NCBI GenBank assembly: GCA_028551475.1
Contig: CM052354.1
Span: 7,818,001-7,882,000, forward strand
Direction: 5' to 3'
DNA from: Casuarina equisetifolia
Taxonomy: Eukaryota > Streptophyta > Magnoliopsida > Fagales > Casuarinaceae
Length of the DNA stretch: 64,000 nucleotides
Under the pieces are notes generated by a model, which was given only the letters and a program-made list of their open reading frames with translations, ran no database searches and was not told the origin of the DNA. Within the stretch, counting starts at the first letter, position 1. Every line of letters starts with the position of its first letter. This document shows positions 1-13,846 of the stretch, piece after piece. Made by a program: the position numbers and the translations under genes.

Positions 1-2715
1 TGAATTAGACTTAGATTGGTCCAGATGGAATTCATACACACGAGAATAGAAGTTTAAAAAAAAAATGACAGGTCTAACAATTCTCCATAAGTTAGCAAAT
101 CTAGGAAATTCTTCCGTTGTCAAGAATTTCATCATAATTTTCAAACAAGCCCAAAATAAAACGAGAAAGTTACTTTTCACTCAACACCTTTTTTGTACTA
201 AGGTTGCATTTATTTTGTTATATAGTAATTTTTTTGAGAGAAAATATTTTAATCTAAAATAATTTTTTTTGGCTGAAATAGTTAAAAAAATAAAAAATTG
301 TATTATTTCTTTGTTTACTATGAAAATTACTCAAATTGATTATGGACATCAATACTAGTCAAAACCATTAACAGAGGATGACTGGAATGAGATATGGGTT
401 TAGCTAAGTTTAAATAGACCCACCTAGAAGAAAATGTTCTAATAGAAGAGAATCTCCAAAAATATTTGGATCTACAGGTCATACTGGAAATTGGGCTTGA
501 AGTTAGGCCACATGTTGCTCGGTATGCATGAAGAATGGCTATTAAGTCTTGAAGGCCTGGGTAAACAAGTCCAATAGACTCTTTGAAGATTTTCTAGTTT
601 GTTAAGTCTAAATCCAAGTCCATTTGCTCCATGATATAAAACATGTGCATTATAAACAAAGCCTAAGCCCATTTTCTTTTAAAGGTTTGAACACTATTCA
701 TCAAAAATCCAAACACAATAAAATCAAAGATAAGCCTATTTCCGTGCATACTCAAGGCAAAGTGAATTAAGCCCACAACCGAGTAAATTAAACCATAAAT
801 TAAAACAAGAATTCATAAAAAAATAAAGAAGTAAATTTTCAAATTTAACCATTTGATAGACTTCCCTCATTAAGCCTAGGGTACTCACAGGATAATACTC
901 TAATCATCCGTAACTGTCCTAATTTGACAAAAGAGAACTTGAGTAATCCATCTCTACCGGACAGAATATCAAGCAACATGGTGGGCTTCTCTCATGAGAA
1001 GGCCATGTAGATTTGCCCAATCTTATTTGGGCTGGACAAAAGCCTTCAATCAACTACAAAACTGGAAATTTGTCTCCTAGTGCTTGAAAATTCACGTAAA
1101 AAAGAATAGAAAGAAAGTATTACAAAGAGAACAAATTGCTCTCCCAGAGGTCAACAAATCTATAAAATGGTGGATCAATTATTTTTGAGTTTCATGTGTC
1201 CATATAATCATTGGGTTATTCATTGAATATATTAGGGAAGTACAATCATGTATTTTTCATTATAGAACTAGAAATCAAACAAATAAAATAAAATAAAATG
1301 CTGATCCCCAAAGGATATTTGTTTCTCCTTGCAAATACACATTGATTGATGCAATAAAGTTTCTCCTTTTATTTTGTAGAAGTTGCTTGAGATGCGAAAC
1401 CGACTCACTCAATTGGATGGAATTATATTCTTTTAAGGAAGGAACACAGAACATTCTTCCTTAAAAAAAACGCAGAACATTCTTTTTTTCGGCTTTTCAG
1501 GTTGGAGCCCATTCATGTGGGGTCCTTCAGGATCGAATCTTTTTTGAGTGGTGAGAAATCAGATAGGCCAGTTAGACAACTCGGTCAGTGCCCAGTCTGG
1601 AGTCTATCATTGTCAAAATGTGACTTTTATCTTACCACAAATGTGCTCCTCTCTGTCCTTTTTACTAAGATTGCGTGTAGCGGCTTCCGTAGTGCTCGAA
1701 TCGAAGTGAACTCCCTTTGGTCGGCGAAGGAGACCTTGCCAACACGTGTGGTCCCTACTTTTTGGGGCCCAAGCGTCATCGTTTCTTTTCTCTGTTAATG
1801 GACAGAAAGGTCAAGAGGTTGGATCCAGTGCACATGTTTCTCCACAATAAGCAATCTGCCAGCTTCACATCCGACATCATTGTAGCAGACGCTTTTGGTG
1901 GATTTGAGTGGAGTCAAACTCAACCGTATGCGCGGAAACTTTCAAGCTTTTATTTCCCCCAATGAGTTGGTGGGTCCCATATTTGATCTTTCAGTTTACG
2001 TCTCTTCTCGGGGCTAGCGAAAGCTAATAACTGTCAGAGAATCATTGTCCCCCGTATCATGTTTAAATATTTGAAACCTGGTACGAAAAACAACAGAAAA
2101 GGACACAGTAGCTGGACCAAGTTTCCATCAAATATCTTTCTCCTATCTACCGTAGCTTTCTCGACAACAAACCTCATCATATTGAATGCTGAAAAGTTGA
2201 TGAGAACACAAACATGTGACAAAGAATGCTACGGACCTAAAAGTAACCATTTTCGTGGAGAGAATGACGCCTCTAAACAGTCTAAAGAGCCCGTACTAGT
2301 GTGTAGACAAAGGAAGGGTTTCTAAGTTTAGCATGTTTTATATTAAAGATTGCTGATTGGTGAAAGCCTAGCGACGCAAACCCTAACGGCCGTTTGCTAG
2401 GTTCCTTACGGTTTCCATATTTTCCCGTTCAGATTGCTGATTCGTATGGTTTTAAAACCCAAGCCTACACTGAGGCCAAGGGAATAGAGAAAATCTCCCA
2501 CTCACACCCGGATTGATTCTGAGATGAAGCTAGCAAAGCTAAAGATGGAAAGGAAAAAGAAAGGCAATTGGGAAAAGCTTAAAAATATTGAGGAAGCCTA
2601 TTTCCAAATTCCCATCTTGAACTTGGAATAGTCCTTGGAACTGCAAGGCAATGCGTTAAACAAGTGCAAATCCATAAGGCAATGCATTAAATTATGCTTT
2701 CGGGAAGTTTTGCTT
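1..2715. other. Non-coding stretch, no gene recognised
   Basis: Only short frames occur here and none resembles a family I know. The longest, at 1502-1798 on the plus strand, has no domain, no visible splice context and low-complexity flanks. A small AAATA-type run lies near 1277-1298, and the phrase GATTGCTGATT occurs twice near 2348 and 2431. I see no RNA gene or complete mobile element. Confidence 0.5.
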
Positions 2716-4380
<1,665 letters not shown>

Positions 4381-4485
4381 TTCCTTTATCTAACAAACCC
4401 AATTTTCTGTTTGTTGAATACTTAGAAAGTTGCTTTGGCCTCGTTAATTTTCCATGGCAAACATAATAAGTAGAAGTTAACGAAT

Positions 4486-4510
4486 TGATATTATCCCTGG
4501 GATAATATCA
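4486..4510. repeat. Near-perfect palindrome, 12-bp arms
   Basis: GATATTATCCC is followed by a single T and its exact reverse complement GGGATAATATC, and one further base pairs on each side. A related half-site, GATATTATCCC, recurs near 4670. This could form a cruciform or be the remains of a small inverted-repeat element. No function is implied. Confidence 0.7.
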
Positions 4511-4514
4511 TTAT

Positions 4515-4900
4515 TTTTTTTGTGTGACCCGGTGAAATTGATTTAGAGACATCTTTAATTAAAAATGACAGACATGCTGGTTTTTTTTTTTTTTTTTCAT
4601 GAGTAAAGTACCTAGAGATCCAAAAATGAGTAGAAGCCAAGTATTTAATTTTGTGACTCTTCTCTTAATTGATATTATCCCTTGGGGACATTTGGATTTT
4701 GATTCATCTAGATGTATCTCTCCGGTTGGCTTAGTGGTTTTAAAACCGATGAGAGGAAAAAATCTCCACTCCAATAAAATCCATCATTTCAGTCGCGTGG
4801 CAAAGTGAAAATGACAAAAATCATTAAATGTCTGGGGACAACATTTTCTAGGCAAACTAGGGAAAAGAAGGTTCTGAGAAGTTACAAAGGAAAAAGGTGC
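4515..4900 (+). repeat. Duplicated segment, copy 1 (partner at 39655-40075)
   Basis: By eye this stretch aligns collinearly with 39655-40075. Shared blocks include the phrase around TTTAGAGACATCTT, the segment around GATATTAT, the run AAAAAATCTC and the phrase near AGATTCTGAGAAG. The copies differ by many substitutions and small indels, including a poly-T tract of about 18 at 4580 that the partner lacks. It is either an old segmental duplication or two copies of an unnamed dispersed repeat. Confidence 0.7.
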
Positions 4901-5280
4901 GGTCGCAAGCCTTGATATTGCTTTTAGCTCTGGGAATCCCTTCTTGCCTACTTAAACGGTCATCCATATTTCACAAGAGATGGGCATATTCCGCATGCTA
5001 GTTATACGAATAAGTTGCTTAACTTTTTTCGTTCTCCATGATTGTTACAAAGATTTTTGGATCTGAAAGTTAAGGTGCCCACCAGAAAAAGTTATTTTTT
5101 CTCATGAATACACCAATGGCTTTTTCTGAGTATTTTTGTGTAATTAATAAAAATTTTCAGCCTGATCAATTACATAAATAATTTTTTATTATTACAGATA
5201 AATTGGCTTACAATAAGAAATGATTAACAAATTCTGATTATCTAATAATACAAGTACATAACCTACACATCCAGGGGAAA

Positions 5281-5317
5281 AAAGAAGAAGAAGAAGAAGA
5301 AGAAGAAGAAGAAGAAA
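5281..5317. repeat. GAA microsatellite
   Basis: About eleven uninterrupted AAG/GAA trinucleotide units. It lies just downstream, in minus-strand sense, of the membrane-protein relic at 5381-6012. Confidence 0.97.
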
Positions 5318-5380
5318 ACCGCTCGAGACACTCCCTAGAATGAATAAAAGAACGAACTCAGATATTGACGACCGCTATAT

Positions 5381-6012
5381 CTATTTTTCTGTTTGGTCCA
5401 GTTCATCAATTTCAACCTGAGGAGGTGCCGATTCTTGATGACTGTGGCTGGGCTCCAGATGCACTGAAATGGGAAGAAAGAAGAGAAAGATATTCATCGA
5501 TTAAATAATTGTCTATTTGGATTCTAGAAGCTACTATCAAAGGTTAGAAACAATTATCTGCAAGCACCAATAAAAGAGAGGGAACATACATGTTGGTTTG
5601 GTTCTTTGTGTGGCGTTGCCATGTTCAATATCCACACACTCCACTTGTGTTGGAGAAAGTCTTAGTTCTACTTCTTGATGATGTTGAGTGAAGCAGATGA
5701 TAAACAGAGGAGGAATGGATTGCAGTGTGTGATATAACCAGCACATAATTGAAATATGATCGTAGATATGGGAAATGCAACCCAAAAGTATGATGGTGGG
5801 AAAATGACTGAAGTCAGTAATGAAAGTGCCAGAGGAATAGAAAAATCAATTTGCACACAGATTGGTTCGAAAATAAGTGAGACTGAGGGCGAAGCCACCA
5901 AGGGAAGAGAGAAACACCCATCCGGCTGGCTAGAAACGTGGAAAGGAAGCCTTACAGAGATGAACGAGAAGACAATGACAAGCAACTGAGAGAACGTAAA
6001 TCTGGAAAGCAA
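5381..6012 (-). pseudogene. Short putative membrane-protein gene relic, copy 1
   Basis: I do not recognise the family. The minus strand holds a hydrophobic frame (about 5668-6012) that includes SIPLALSLLTSVIFPPSYFW, then a shift into a second frame with MCWLYHTLQSIPPLFIICF and a polar, acidic tail (VECVDIEHGN). That second frame splices cleanly. A GTATGT donor begins at 5589, and an acceptor preceded by a pyrimidine run ends at 5464. The last exon, 5381-5463, continues in phase to a tail rich in Glu, Gln and His ending ELDQTEK before a stop. The frame change, plus an upstream stop in the splicing frame, suggests a pseudogene or an unrecognised extra intron. A diverged copy lies at 17545-18045, and the gene at 50032-50534 looks distantly related. 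Confidence 0.5.
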
Positions 6013-6023
6013 ATCACGTAATA

Positions 6024-6300
6024 GTTAACCATTCCTGCACCGTACTCATAGGGGGCTAAATCTGTAAAAGCTTTAAATCAATACGTTGACAATTCCTGCA
6101 CCGTGTTCGTGGGAGGGGTAAATCCGTAACATTGTCCACGTATTTTGTTAGCAATTCCTAAACCGTTCTCCTAGGGGTCAAGCTGTAAAATGCTAGCTTA
6201 TTAGTATACAGTTCCTGCCCAGGCTCCTGACGGTCAACGCGGCTATCGTACTCATGAGATCAATTTCTTACCGCGTTCCCAAGAGGAGTGAATCGCCCTC
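6024..6300. repeat. Imperfect ~61-bp tandem repeat, 4-5 units
   Basis: Each unit contains a phrase like TTCCTGCACCGT, a G-rich core and CTGTAAA or CCGTAAC. The phrase begins near 6032, 6093, 6155, 6212 and 6264, giving spacings of 61, 62, 57 and 52. The array lies immediately upstream of the minus-strand membrane-protein relic, where its promoter would be. Confidence 0.8.
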
Positions 6301-6764
6301 TAGTCCTTCTAGTCCGTATATCCTTCAAGTTTTAGATTTTCGAGAAAAAAGGAAAAAAAAAATTCATTCACTTCCTTTAGGGCTAAGGAAAACTATGCTC
6401 ATGCAATGTGCTTCTTCTTCATTCGTTGGATCAGTAAATGATGATGATTTGAACATATGTGTGCATTAAATTTGAAGTTCATTAGAATCACGGGAGAATT
6501 AAAAAAAATCCCAAAGTCTTTGGTGTTAAATCTCTCACTATGATCTTAATTAAAGATTGAATCACTTTTTAACTAAAAGTTAAGTGGACTAGTTTTAACT
6601 CAAGCGTGAAATTGGCGGATCAAATTAGCATGCCTTTATATATATATTGATCAAATTAGCATGTGTAATAACTATACTTTAGATAAATATAAAAATAAAA
6701 TATAAATCTAACTCTTAAAAAAAGTAAAATGCCTAAAAAGAAATAACAGCCTTGGTTGGGGATC
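6301..6764. other. Non-coding, AT-rich
   Basis: No gene or element was recognised. A short direct repeat around ATCAAATTAGCATG occurs twice near 6620-6662. Confidence 0.5.
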
Positions 6765-7225
6765 AACTTACGTTTTATGCCATTCATGCCCTCATACGAT
6801 ATCGTCAAATTCCGATTTATTCCCTTGGAATCTCACGTCGAATCGTGGAATTACAATTTATGCCCTTGGCAATTATTTAAGATTTGAGCCCATCGTCGAA
6901 CTACGATTTATTCCCGTTGAATCTTACGTGGCACCATAAATGAATGCCCTCAGGCCGACACATCAATTACGATTTATGCCCCCGTCGGCTGGCAATTAAT
7001 TAAGATTTGAGCCTTAATTAATCTCAGATGGACACCAAAAATGAATGCCCTCAGGTCGACTCATCAATTACGATTTGTGCCCCTCGTCGGCTGGCAATTA
7101 ATTAAGATTTGAGCGTATCGTCGAATTACGATTTATGCCCTTTGAATCTGACGCGGACACCATAAATGAATGCCCTTGCGTCGACTCACCAATTACGATT
7201 TGTGCCCCTCTTCGGCTTGGCAGTC
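6765..7225. repeat. Tandem repeat array of composite units
   Basis: The phrase ACGATTTATGCCC or a close variant recurs near 6815, 6851, 6901, 6967, 7069, 7128 and 7194. Two alternating sub-units can be seen. One contains GACACCATAAATGAATGCCC, and the other contains GGCTGGCAATTAATTAAG. Together they form a higher-order unit of roughly 100-130 bp. The array ends about 80 bp before the left LTR of the Copia element. No coding potential is seen. Confidence 0.8.
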
Positions 7226-7303
7226 GGGGTCCTGAAATTCCACCGCACGTCTTCAGGATCAAGATTGAATCCTGAAAGAGAGTTTGACAGAGATGAAGAT
7301 GAT

Positions 7304-7935
7304 TGAATATATATGTCTCAAACGAGACTTAAACTAGAATCTTACATCAATTATAGATTGATAATGAGTTAAAAATAGAAAAAACAAAAACGAGAATAGC
7401 ATACCTAAAAGCAGCTGCATTTTTAGTAGAATCTTGACTAAGATCTTACCTCTATTGCTTAAGCGTACTAGCCAATGAAAAGCCAAAACTCCGCAATGGA
7501 ATTAGAAAATCAAAATCGCTTAATGGTGGAGAGAAAATAGCGAAAGAGTATCTATCTTAACGAATGAGTATAAGAGAGTTTTAAATAAGAGTGATTCCAT
7601 TTCATTAAATAAACAAAATAACTAATCATTGTGAAATGATTGTTATACCCCTACCATAAGCTTGATTCTATATACGGATCCTAATACACATATTATAAGC
7701 TAGAGAGGAGACTTAGCTGATATAATATAAAATATGCTAACCAAATAGTCTTGACACATCACAGTTCTATAAGGTGCACTAAGGCCTACACTAGCTAGCA
7801 CCATACTCGTAATCAAGGTCAAAATTTGTCTAATTAACTAGATCAATATTTATTACATTAATACACCTTCATAAGAAAATTGTTTATGCTCATTAATAAA
7901 GCCCACGTTATATAAGCTTATAAAATAAGTTAACA
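7304..7935 (-). repeat. Copia 3' LTR (left end)
   Basis: About 632 bp, collinear with 13847-14483. On the minus strand it begins TGTTAAC right after the purine tract and ends in CA. Confidence 0.9.
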
Positions 7936-7948
7936 ATCCCCTACTTGG
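7936..7948 (-). other. Polypurine tract of the Copia element
   Basis: On the minus strand the purine-rich AAGTAGGGGAT lies immediately before the TGTTAAC start of the 3' LTR. This is the usual plus-strand priming site for reverse transcription in Copia elements, and it fixes the LTR boundary. Confidence 0.85.
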
Positions 7949-8732
7949 ACATACCAATATTCATAAAACAAATATAATACTAATATAAATTATATTTGAA
8001 AATAATTTCAAAAAGATTTTATATTGGTCCAACGACAATTTCTCATTGCAAATCCAGTCCCATAAAGCTTCAAAACTCTTAAATCATAGCAGTAACTATG
8101 CCAACTAAAGACAGTACCAACCATAGTCATAACAGTTATCCATTCTAATAACATGGATTTAATATGGTAGTATGGCAAACAAATAACACTAAATAAATAA
8201 CCTTATGTGTTACCTTTCTTGTCAGTCCTAGTTCTCCTAAAAAATCAACATACACAATCATTGACATACAGTCATTGGAGAACAATATTAAGGTTCTAAT
8301 AAACCAATATGTCTTGTTTGTAATACTTAAGTATAAATTTAAGTGCTACAAGACATCAAAATATGGCCTATCAATAAATGTCTCAGCCAAATGCTTAAAG
8401 TTGCACCTCCCTTAAGTCTTTAATACTTATCTTATACAAACATTCTCATATTCTATGAAATCAACATATAACAAGCAATATGAGTAAAATAAAGTTTACT
8501 ACATAACAAAATATCATAGATATTGTTTTACAAATACAATAGAGAAAATACAATAATAACTTCCACTAAACAAAAGCATCCAAAGACGCTATTAAACTCA
8601 TGTTTACAACATGTCTATCAAACACTATAGGAGTAAGTCCTTTAGTGAATGGGTCAACTAACATAGCATTTGTGCCAATAAACTCTACTGTGATGTCACC
8701 ACTCTTAACTTGCAACTCAATAGTCAAATACT

Positions 8733-9050
8733 TTATCTCAATGTGCCTAGCCCCTTTAATACTTTATTGTTATTAATAAACAACACTGTTGGATTATTGT
8801 CATAGTACAACGGAATCAGCTTATCAATGAAATCAAGTGAGATCATTTGTCTTATGAGGTTCTTCATCCAAACAGCTTGTATGGAAGCTCCATAACAAGC
8901 TATAAACTCTGTGTGCATAGTGGAAGACGTGATCATAGTCTGCTTAGAACTTTTCCATGAAACTACACCACCAGCCATTATGAAGACATAACCAGATGTA
9001 AACTTCAAATCATTAGAACAGCCTGTGAAATCTGAATTTAAATAACCCAC
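8733..9050 (-). pseudogene. Copia RNase H domain
   Basis: Copia-type RNase H, which degrades the RNA strand of the RNA:DNA hybrid during reverse transcription. Visible landmarks are GYLNSDFTGC at the start, TSGYVFIMAGGVVSWKS, STMHTEFIACYGA and YYDNNPTVLF. The conserved DAD-like start has become NSDF, and AEAE-like STMEAE has become STMHTE. The frame breaks near the end, but recognisable tail sequence continues to about 8580. Confidence 0.88.
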
Positions 9051-9053
9051 TAA

Positions 9054-10076
9054 CTATAAGTTGTCTACATGTCTGTATGTAAGTATATAATCTCTTATCC
9101 TTTTCAAGTACCTCATAACCTTCTTAGCAGCAACCCAATGATCATGACTTGGGTTAGACTGAAATCTACCAAGAAGTCTTATAACAAAGGCAATATCAAG
9201 TCTTATACAAACCTGTGCATACATAAAACTGCCAATTGCTGAAGCATACGGTACATTTTTTATCAATTCTTTCTCATCATCATTCTTAGGACATTGCATC
9301 AAGTGTAACTTTTCACCCTTAAGAACAGGAACAGTACTAGGTTTACAATCTTGCATATTAAATCTAGCTAATATATGTCCTTTGAGAAAGACCCAAAATA
9401 TGGTGTGAATGATCTCTAAAGATCTCAATGCCAAGGATAGAAGATGCTTTACCAAGGTCTTTCATATCAAACTCTAAAGACAAAAGTCTTTTCATTTCTT
9501 GAAGTAACGTCATATCATTGCATGCAAGCAAGATATCATCCACATAAAGGATCAAGAAAATCAGTGTACTCCTACTGACCTTAGTATATATGCAACGATC
9601 AACAAGGTTTTCAACAAAACCATAAGATATGATATAAGTATCAAACTTCAAATATCATTGTCTAGAAGCTTATTTAAAACTATAAATTGACTTCTTAAGT
9701 CTATAAACAAGTTTATCATAATTACCTTCTGCAAAACCCTCTAGCTAAAGCATATAGACCTTTTCATCAATATCCCCATTTAGAAAAGCTATCTTGACAT
9801 CCATATGTAGTAACTCCATATTAAAATGTACTACTAAAGCCATTATCACCAAAAAGAATCCTTAGATGAAATTGGTGAGAATGTGTAATTATAATTAATT
9901 CCATCTCTTTGAATGAATCCCTTGGCGACTAATTCGGCCTTAAACCTTTCCATCTTTCCTTTGGAATCTTTCATAGTCTTGAACACCCACTTACAACTAA
10001 TGGGCTTGCATTTCTTAGGCAACTCTATTAGATCCCAAATATGATTATGCTTCATAGATTGCATCTTATCTCGCAT
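9054..10076 (-). pseudogene. Copia reverse transcriptase, broken into several frames
   Basis: The N-terminal part is 9846-10076, with CKWVFKTMKDSKGKMERFKA and LVAKGFIQ. The catalytic YVDD box is in 9364-9651 (LILYVDDILLACND), followed by FDMKDLGKASSILGIEI. The C-terminal connection is in 9054-9455, with SAIGSFMYAQVCIRLDIAF and HWVAAKKVMRYLK. The frames change between pieces and stops separate them, so no full RT can be made. The catalytic aspartates themselves survive. Confidence 0.9.
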
Positions 10077-10934
10077 GGCATCTTTACAAAAATCATACTA
10101 AAGGCTGGAAACAGCTTGAGTATAAATCACTGGATCCTCAACAACACCAATGTCATAGTCATGCTCTCCAAGATAAACTAGATAATCAGGATGAACAGTA
10201 GGTCTTTTCTCCCTATTTGACCTCCTAAGTAAAGGAATCTCTATATCCTGATTCTAAACAAGTGGAACCTCTACAAAATGTGCACCAACAACAGGTTCTT
10301 GCACAATTGCATCTAACTGAATAGATAGAGGAAACTGTATACTCATATCAACATCACTACTATTCTCTATAACTTGAGAACTAGTACCACCTTTTGTAAC
10401 ATTAAGTTCTAGAAATTTAGTTGTTAATAAATCAACAATTCTAGCACCTTCAGTAGGGTTATAAAATCAATACCCTTTAGAATTATCTGTATAAGATACA
10501 AAATAACATTTGACAGTTCTTGAATCCAACTTATCTAAGGTTGGATTATACAATCAAACCTCTATAGGACAACCCCAAACCTTTAGATGATTCAAGCTAG
10601 GTTTGCGTCCCTTAAACAATTCAAAATGAGTAAATGGCACAACTTTAGTAAGAACACGATTGAGAACATACATAGCAATCTTCAAAGCTTCTCCCTATAG
10701 AAAAAGAGGTAAATTAATTCTATTCATCATACATCGAACCATCTCCATAAGGGTACGATTTTGCCTCTTTACTACACCATTATGTTTGGGGCTTCCAAGC
10801 ATAGTAAACTATCCAACTATTCCAAAATTCTATAAATATTGAGCAAATGGACCCATAATCTAGCCTACATCACCATGTCTACCATAATATTCTCCACCCC
10901 CATCAGATCTAACAATCTTTATGCTTTCCCTTGA

Positions 10935-11486
10935 CTACTTTTCAACCTCAGTTCTGAACACTTTGAATTTCTCAAGTGATTTATATTTTTCCTTTATTAG
11001 ATAAACATACCCAAAACAAGAGAAATTATCAATAAATATAATGAAATAAGCATTACCACACAAAGTTACTCGATAAGGACCATCGATGTCAGTGTGAATC
11101 ACTTCTAACAACTCGGAATTATGAGTTGCATGTTTTTTCTTTATCTTGGTCAACTTACCTTTATAACAGTCTACACAAATTTCTAGATCATTATTAAGGG
11201 CATGTAAAATATTAGTTATGATCAACTTGTCCACTCTATTTCTAGATATATGGCTAAGTCTTTTGTGCCACAAAGTGTAAGACAAGTCCCTAACAAAAGG
11301 CCTTTTGGAAACATTTTTGTCAACAGTAGAAGCAGTATAAATTTCATGTGGAGATAAAACCAATCTGTACAAGCCATTCGACATAACATAATTTACAATC
11401 AAATTTGCATTATAAAATATTGTCACAACTGTGTTCTTAAATTCAAACACATATCCACAATTGTTAAGTACAGAAAGTAAAACCAA
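10935..11486 (-). pseudogene. Copia GAG-pre-integrase and integrase core
   Basis: The zinc-binding HHCC region is visible: LWHKRLSHISRN supplies the histidines, and ICVDCYKGK the CxxC pair. The core starts HTDIDGPYRV with the first catalytic Asp, followed by FIIFIDNFSCFGYVYLIK. The normally conserved second Asp of FIDD has become Asn. The frame ends within the core, and the rest of the integrase up to the RT is scattered through 10100-10930 with stops. Confidence 0.88.
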
Positions 11487-11519
11487 ATTTCACTTAAACA
11501 ATGGTACATAAAATTTTCT

Positions 11520-12570
11520 ACTCAAAATCATCCTAAAACCTCTATTCAAAAAAAGGATAACATCTCTAACAAACTCCATTTCTACTTTTTGATTGTTTCC
11601 AACATAGAGGTACTTCTCATCAATGTTTGGCTTCCTTCTATTTATAAACTCCTAAATAGTAAAAGTAACATGATTAGTTGCTCCACAATCTAGCTACCAA
11701 AAGCTAGATGATACCTTAGATAAATTAGATTCACAAACATTAATCATAGAACTTGTACCTTTACCCTAACACTTAGCTAACCATTTCCTAAACCTATAGT
11801 AGTCTTTCCTCATATGTCCTATCTTTTGCAGAATAAACATTGAATATGTTTCATATTCACTACCAACTTGTTGCTAGAAGACCTTAGTTCTTTATTACTA
11901 GGTTGAGTAACTTTTGGCTCTCTTTGAGGCTAATTTAAGGGTCTTTTTCCTCTACCAGAACTAAAAGCATGAGAAAACAAAGTTGAATGAGACTTTTCAG
12001 TTTTTAACTTATTATCTTCAGCTATAAGCTTCTCTATTAGGTCATTAACAGTCTAATCCTACAAACTATTATTATAAGATGTCTTAATAATGGTATAATC
12101 AGCAGGAAAGCTAATTAAAGCTTGATGCACAATACTCTGCTTTGAAAACACCATACCCAAAGCCTTAAGCTTCATCTGATATTGTACCATCCTTATAATA
12201 TAATCCCTGATATTCTCAATTCCATTATACCTTTTACAAAAAAAAAATTTGCATTAATGAACTTATCTCAACATGAGAAGACACTCTGTTACGCTGTGAA
12301 ATTGTCTAAAAAAACTCTTCAGCTGTGCATTCCTCATAAAAATCACACTTAAGGTATTCTTGGATGGTCCTCCTCATAGTCAGGAGAGAAAACCTATTAC
12401 ATCTTTCCCATCTTATATAATGAAGTTTCTACTCCTTAGTACTCTCTAGAGTCAAATCAGTAGGCTTATCCATTTTTAGATCACTTCCAATCTCTACTGC
12501 TTCCATAGCAACTAAGATATCTTTCTTCCACTTCTTATAATTTGCACCAATAAGAACTTCAACAATGATT
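11520..12570 (-). pseudogene. Copia gag and aspartic protease remnants
   Basis: No long frame survives. On the minus strand, 11664-11693 reads DCGATNHVTF, a variant of the Copia protease active site DSGA. A degenerate zinc knuckle lies upstream around 11800-11860 (CxxC then GHMRKDYY, with the last Cys changed to Tyr). Upstream sequence to about 12570 fits gag by position only. Confidence 0.65.
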
Positions 12571-13832
12571 TAAGCATTATTTATAGAAAAGGTGACTAAT
12601 AAAAATGATGCAAAAAATTAACATCTTATGAGTAAACCAAAAGAGAGCTTACATCATCATTCAAACACCTATGGGTCGAATGAATGACACATAATTGTAA
12701 CACTCTCAACATAGTAGTAGTCATGAGCCAATACTACAACCTCATAGTCCACCACTTATGAGTGTATAGACTATTTAGATCAGCAAAACTCACACATACA
12801 AACTATGTTACTCTTCAAATTCCAATACATAGTCATCTTTTGTGAGAGTATAACCATACACCAGAATCAAAGAGATCCTACTTTAACACAAAATTGAAAT
12901 CCCATAATTCAATCAAGTTGTACCACTGTGGTAGTCACAACCTAACTAAATCACGAGACCCACTTGTATCGCGGACTTAAATAAAAAATATTACTCACTT
13001 TAAAAAATATGTAATTTAAATCTTAAATTGATGAGAGGTATTCGTTATTGAATTACACAAAAACATATTATTTATTTAAAATATGTGCATAATTTAAATA
13101 GAATGCATATCTATATGGTATAACTTATGCTAAATCACAATGCCTATAACAAAATCACCATACACATGTGTGAAACAAAAATTGCACACCACACATATAA
13201 ATTTATTGTATAAAAAAATAAAATATTACAAACATCAAAGAAAATTGACAAACTTGCAATCTACAGTCAACAAAATGCAACATATATTACACCATAACAA
13301 TCTTCAACAAAAAAGAAATATTTTGGTGAAAATTGGAGTTCAAACGGATCCTATATGCGCCTACACATGCCGGTCAAAGGTGTTGCCAGTCCGAGTCAAC
13401 CACACTGGACCAGTTTCAGCTGATTTCGGCCTATTTCGGCACGTATTGGCCATATCAGTTGTATCAATCGATATATGGCCAATATGGCCAGTTCAACCAC
13501 CATTTTTTGGTGAACCTTCAACGGCCAAGATTTCTCCGATTCAGTACTGTCTTGCCGGAAAACCTGATTGGGTCTTCTCAAGTTAGATCTGACCTAATCG
13601 GAAACGCCACCAATAGCAAACAAAAGGCATATCGCCAAACTCTTAAGAGTTTAAGGATTACAGATCCGGTGTCAAATTTGAAAAATAGCCACTAGATTGG
13701 TCTGAATCGAAACTTGAAATTTTGATCTAAATAGGTTTCAAAAATTCAATTTTTTAATCTAAAAGCAAATAATTTAATTCCAAAAACTCGTTTTTGAACC
13801 CATTTTTCAACCCAAATTGATGTTGAAACCTA
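12571..13832 (-). other. Copia leader between PBS and gag
   Basis: About 1.2 kb of AT-rich sequence, long for a Copia leader. A more GC-rich island near 13330-13620 opens short frames on both strands, but nothing matches a known protein. The island could be a captured fragment or a nested insertion. Confidence 0.5.
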
Positions 13833-13844
13833 GCTCCGATACCA
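13833..13844 (-). other. Primer-binding site of the Copia element
   Basis: On the minus strand the sequence reads TGGTATCGGAGC, one base from the canonical TGGTATCAGAGC that pairs with the 3' end of initiator tRNA-Met. It lies two bases inside the 5' LTR, as expected. Confidence 0.9.
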
Positions 13845-13846
13845 AT

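Noticed and set aside
1502..1965. Two overlapping plus-strand frames of 80-100 codons
   Set aside because: No domain, no splice signals that fit, and no similarity to a known family; chance frames are expected at this length.
5756..5989. Plus-strand frame across the membrane-protein relic
   Set aside because: It is the antisense shadow of the minus-strand gene, whose splice sites and homologues support the minus strand.
6765..7225. CRISPR-like array
   Set aside because: Plant nuclear context, units without unique equal-length spacers, and continuous tandem structure.
13140..13695. Frames of 120-148 codons inside the Copia leader
   Set aside because: No gag or other domain; overlapping frames occur on both strands of the same GC-richer island.
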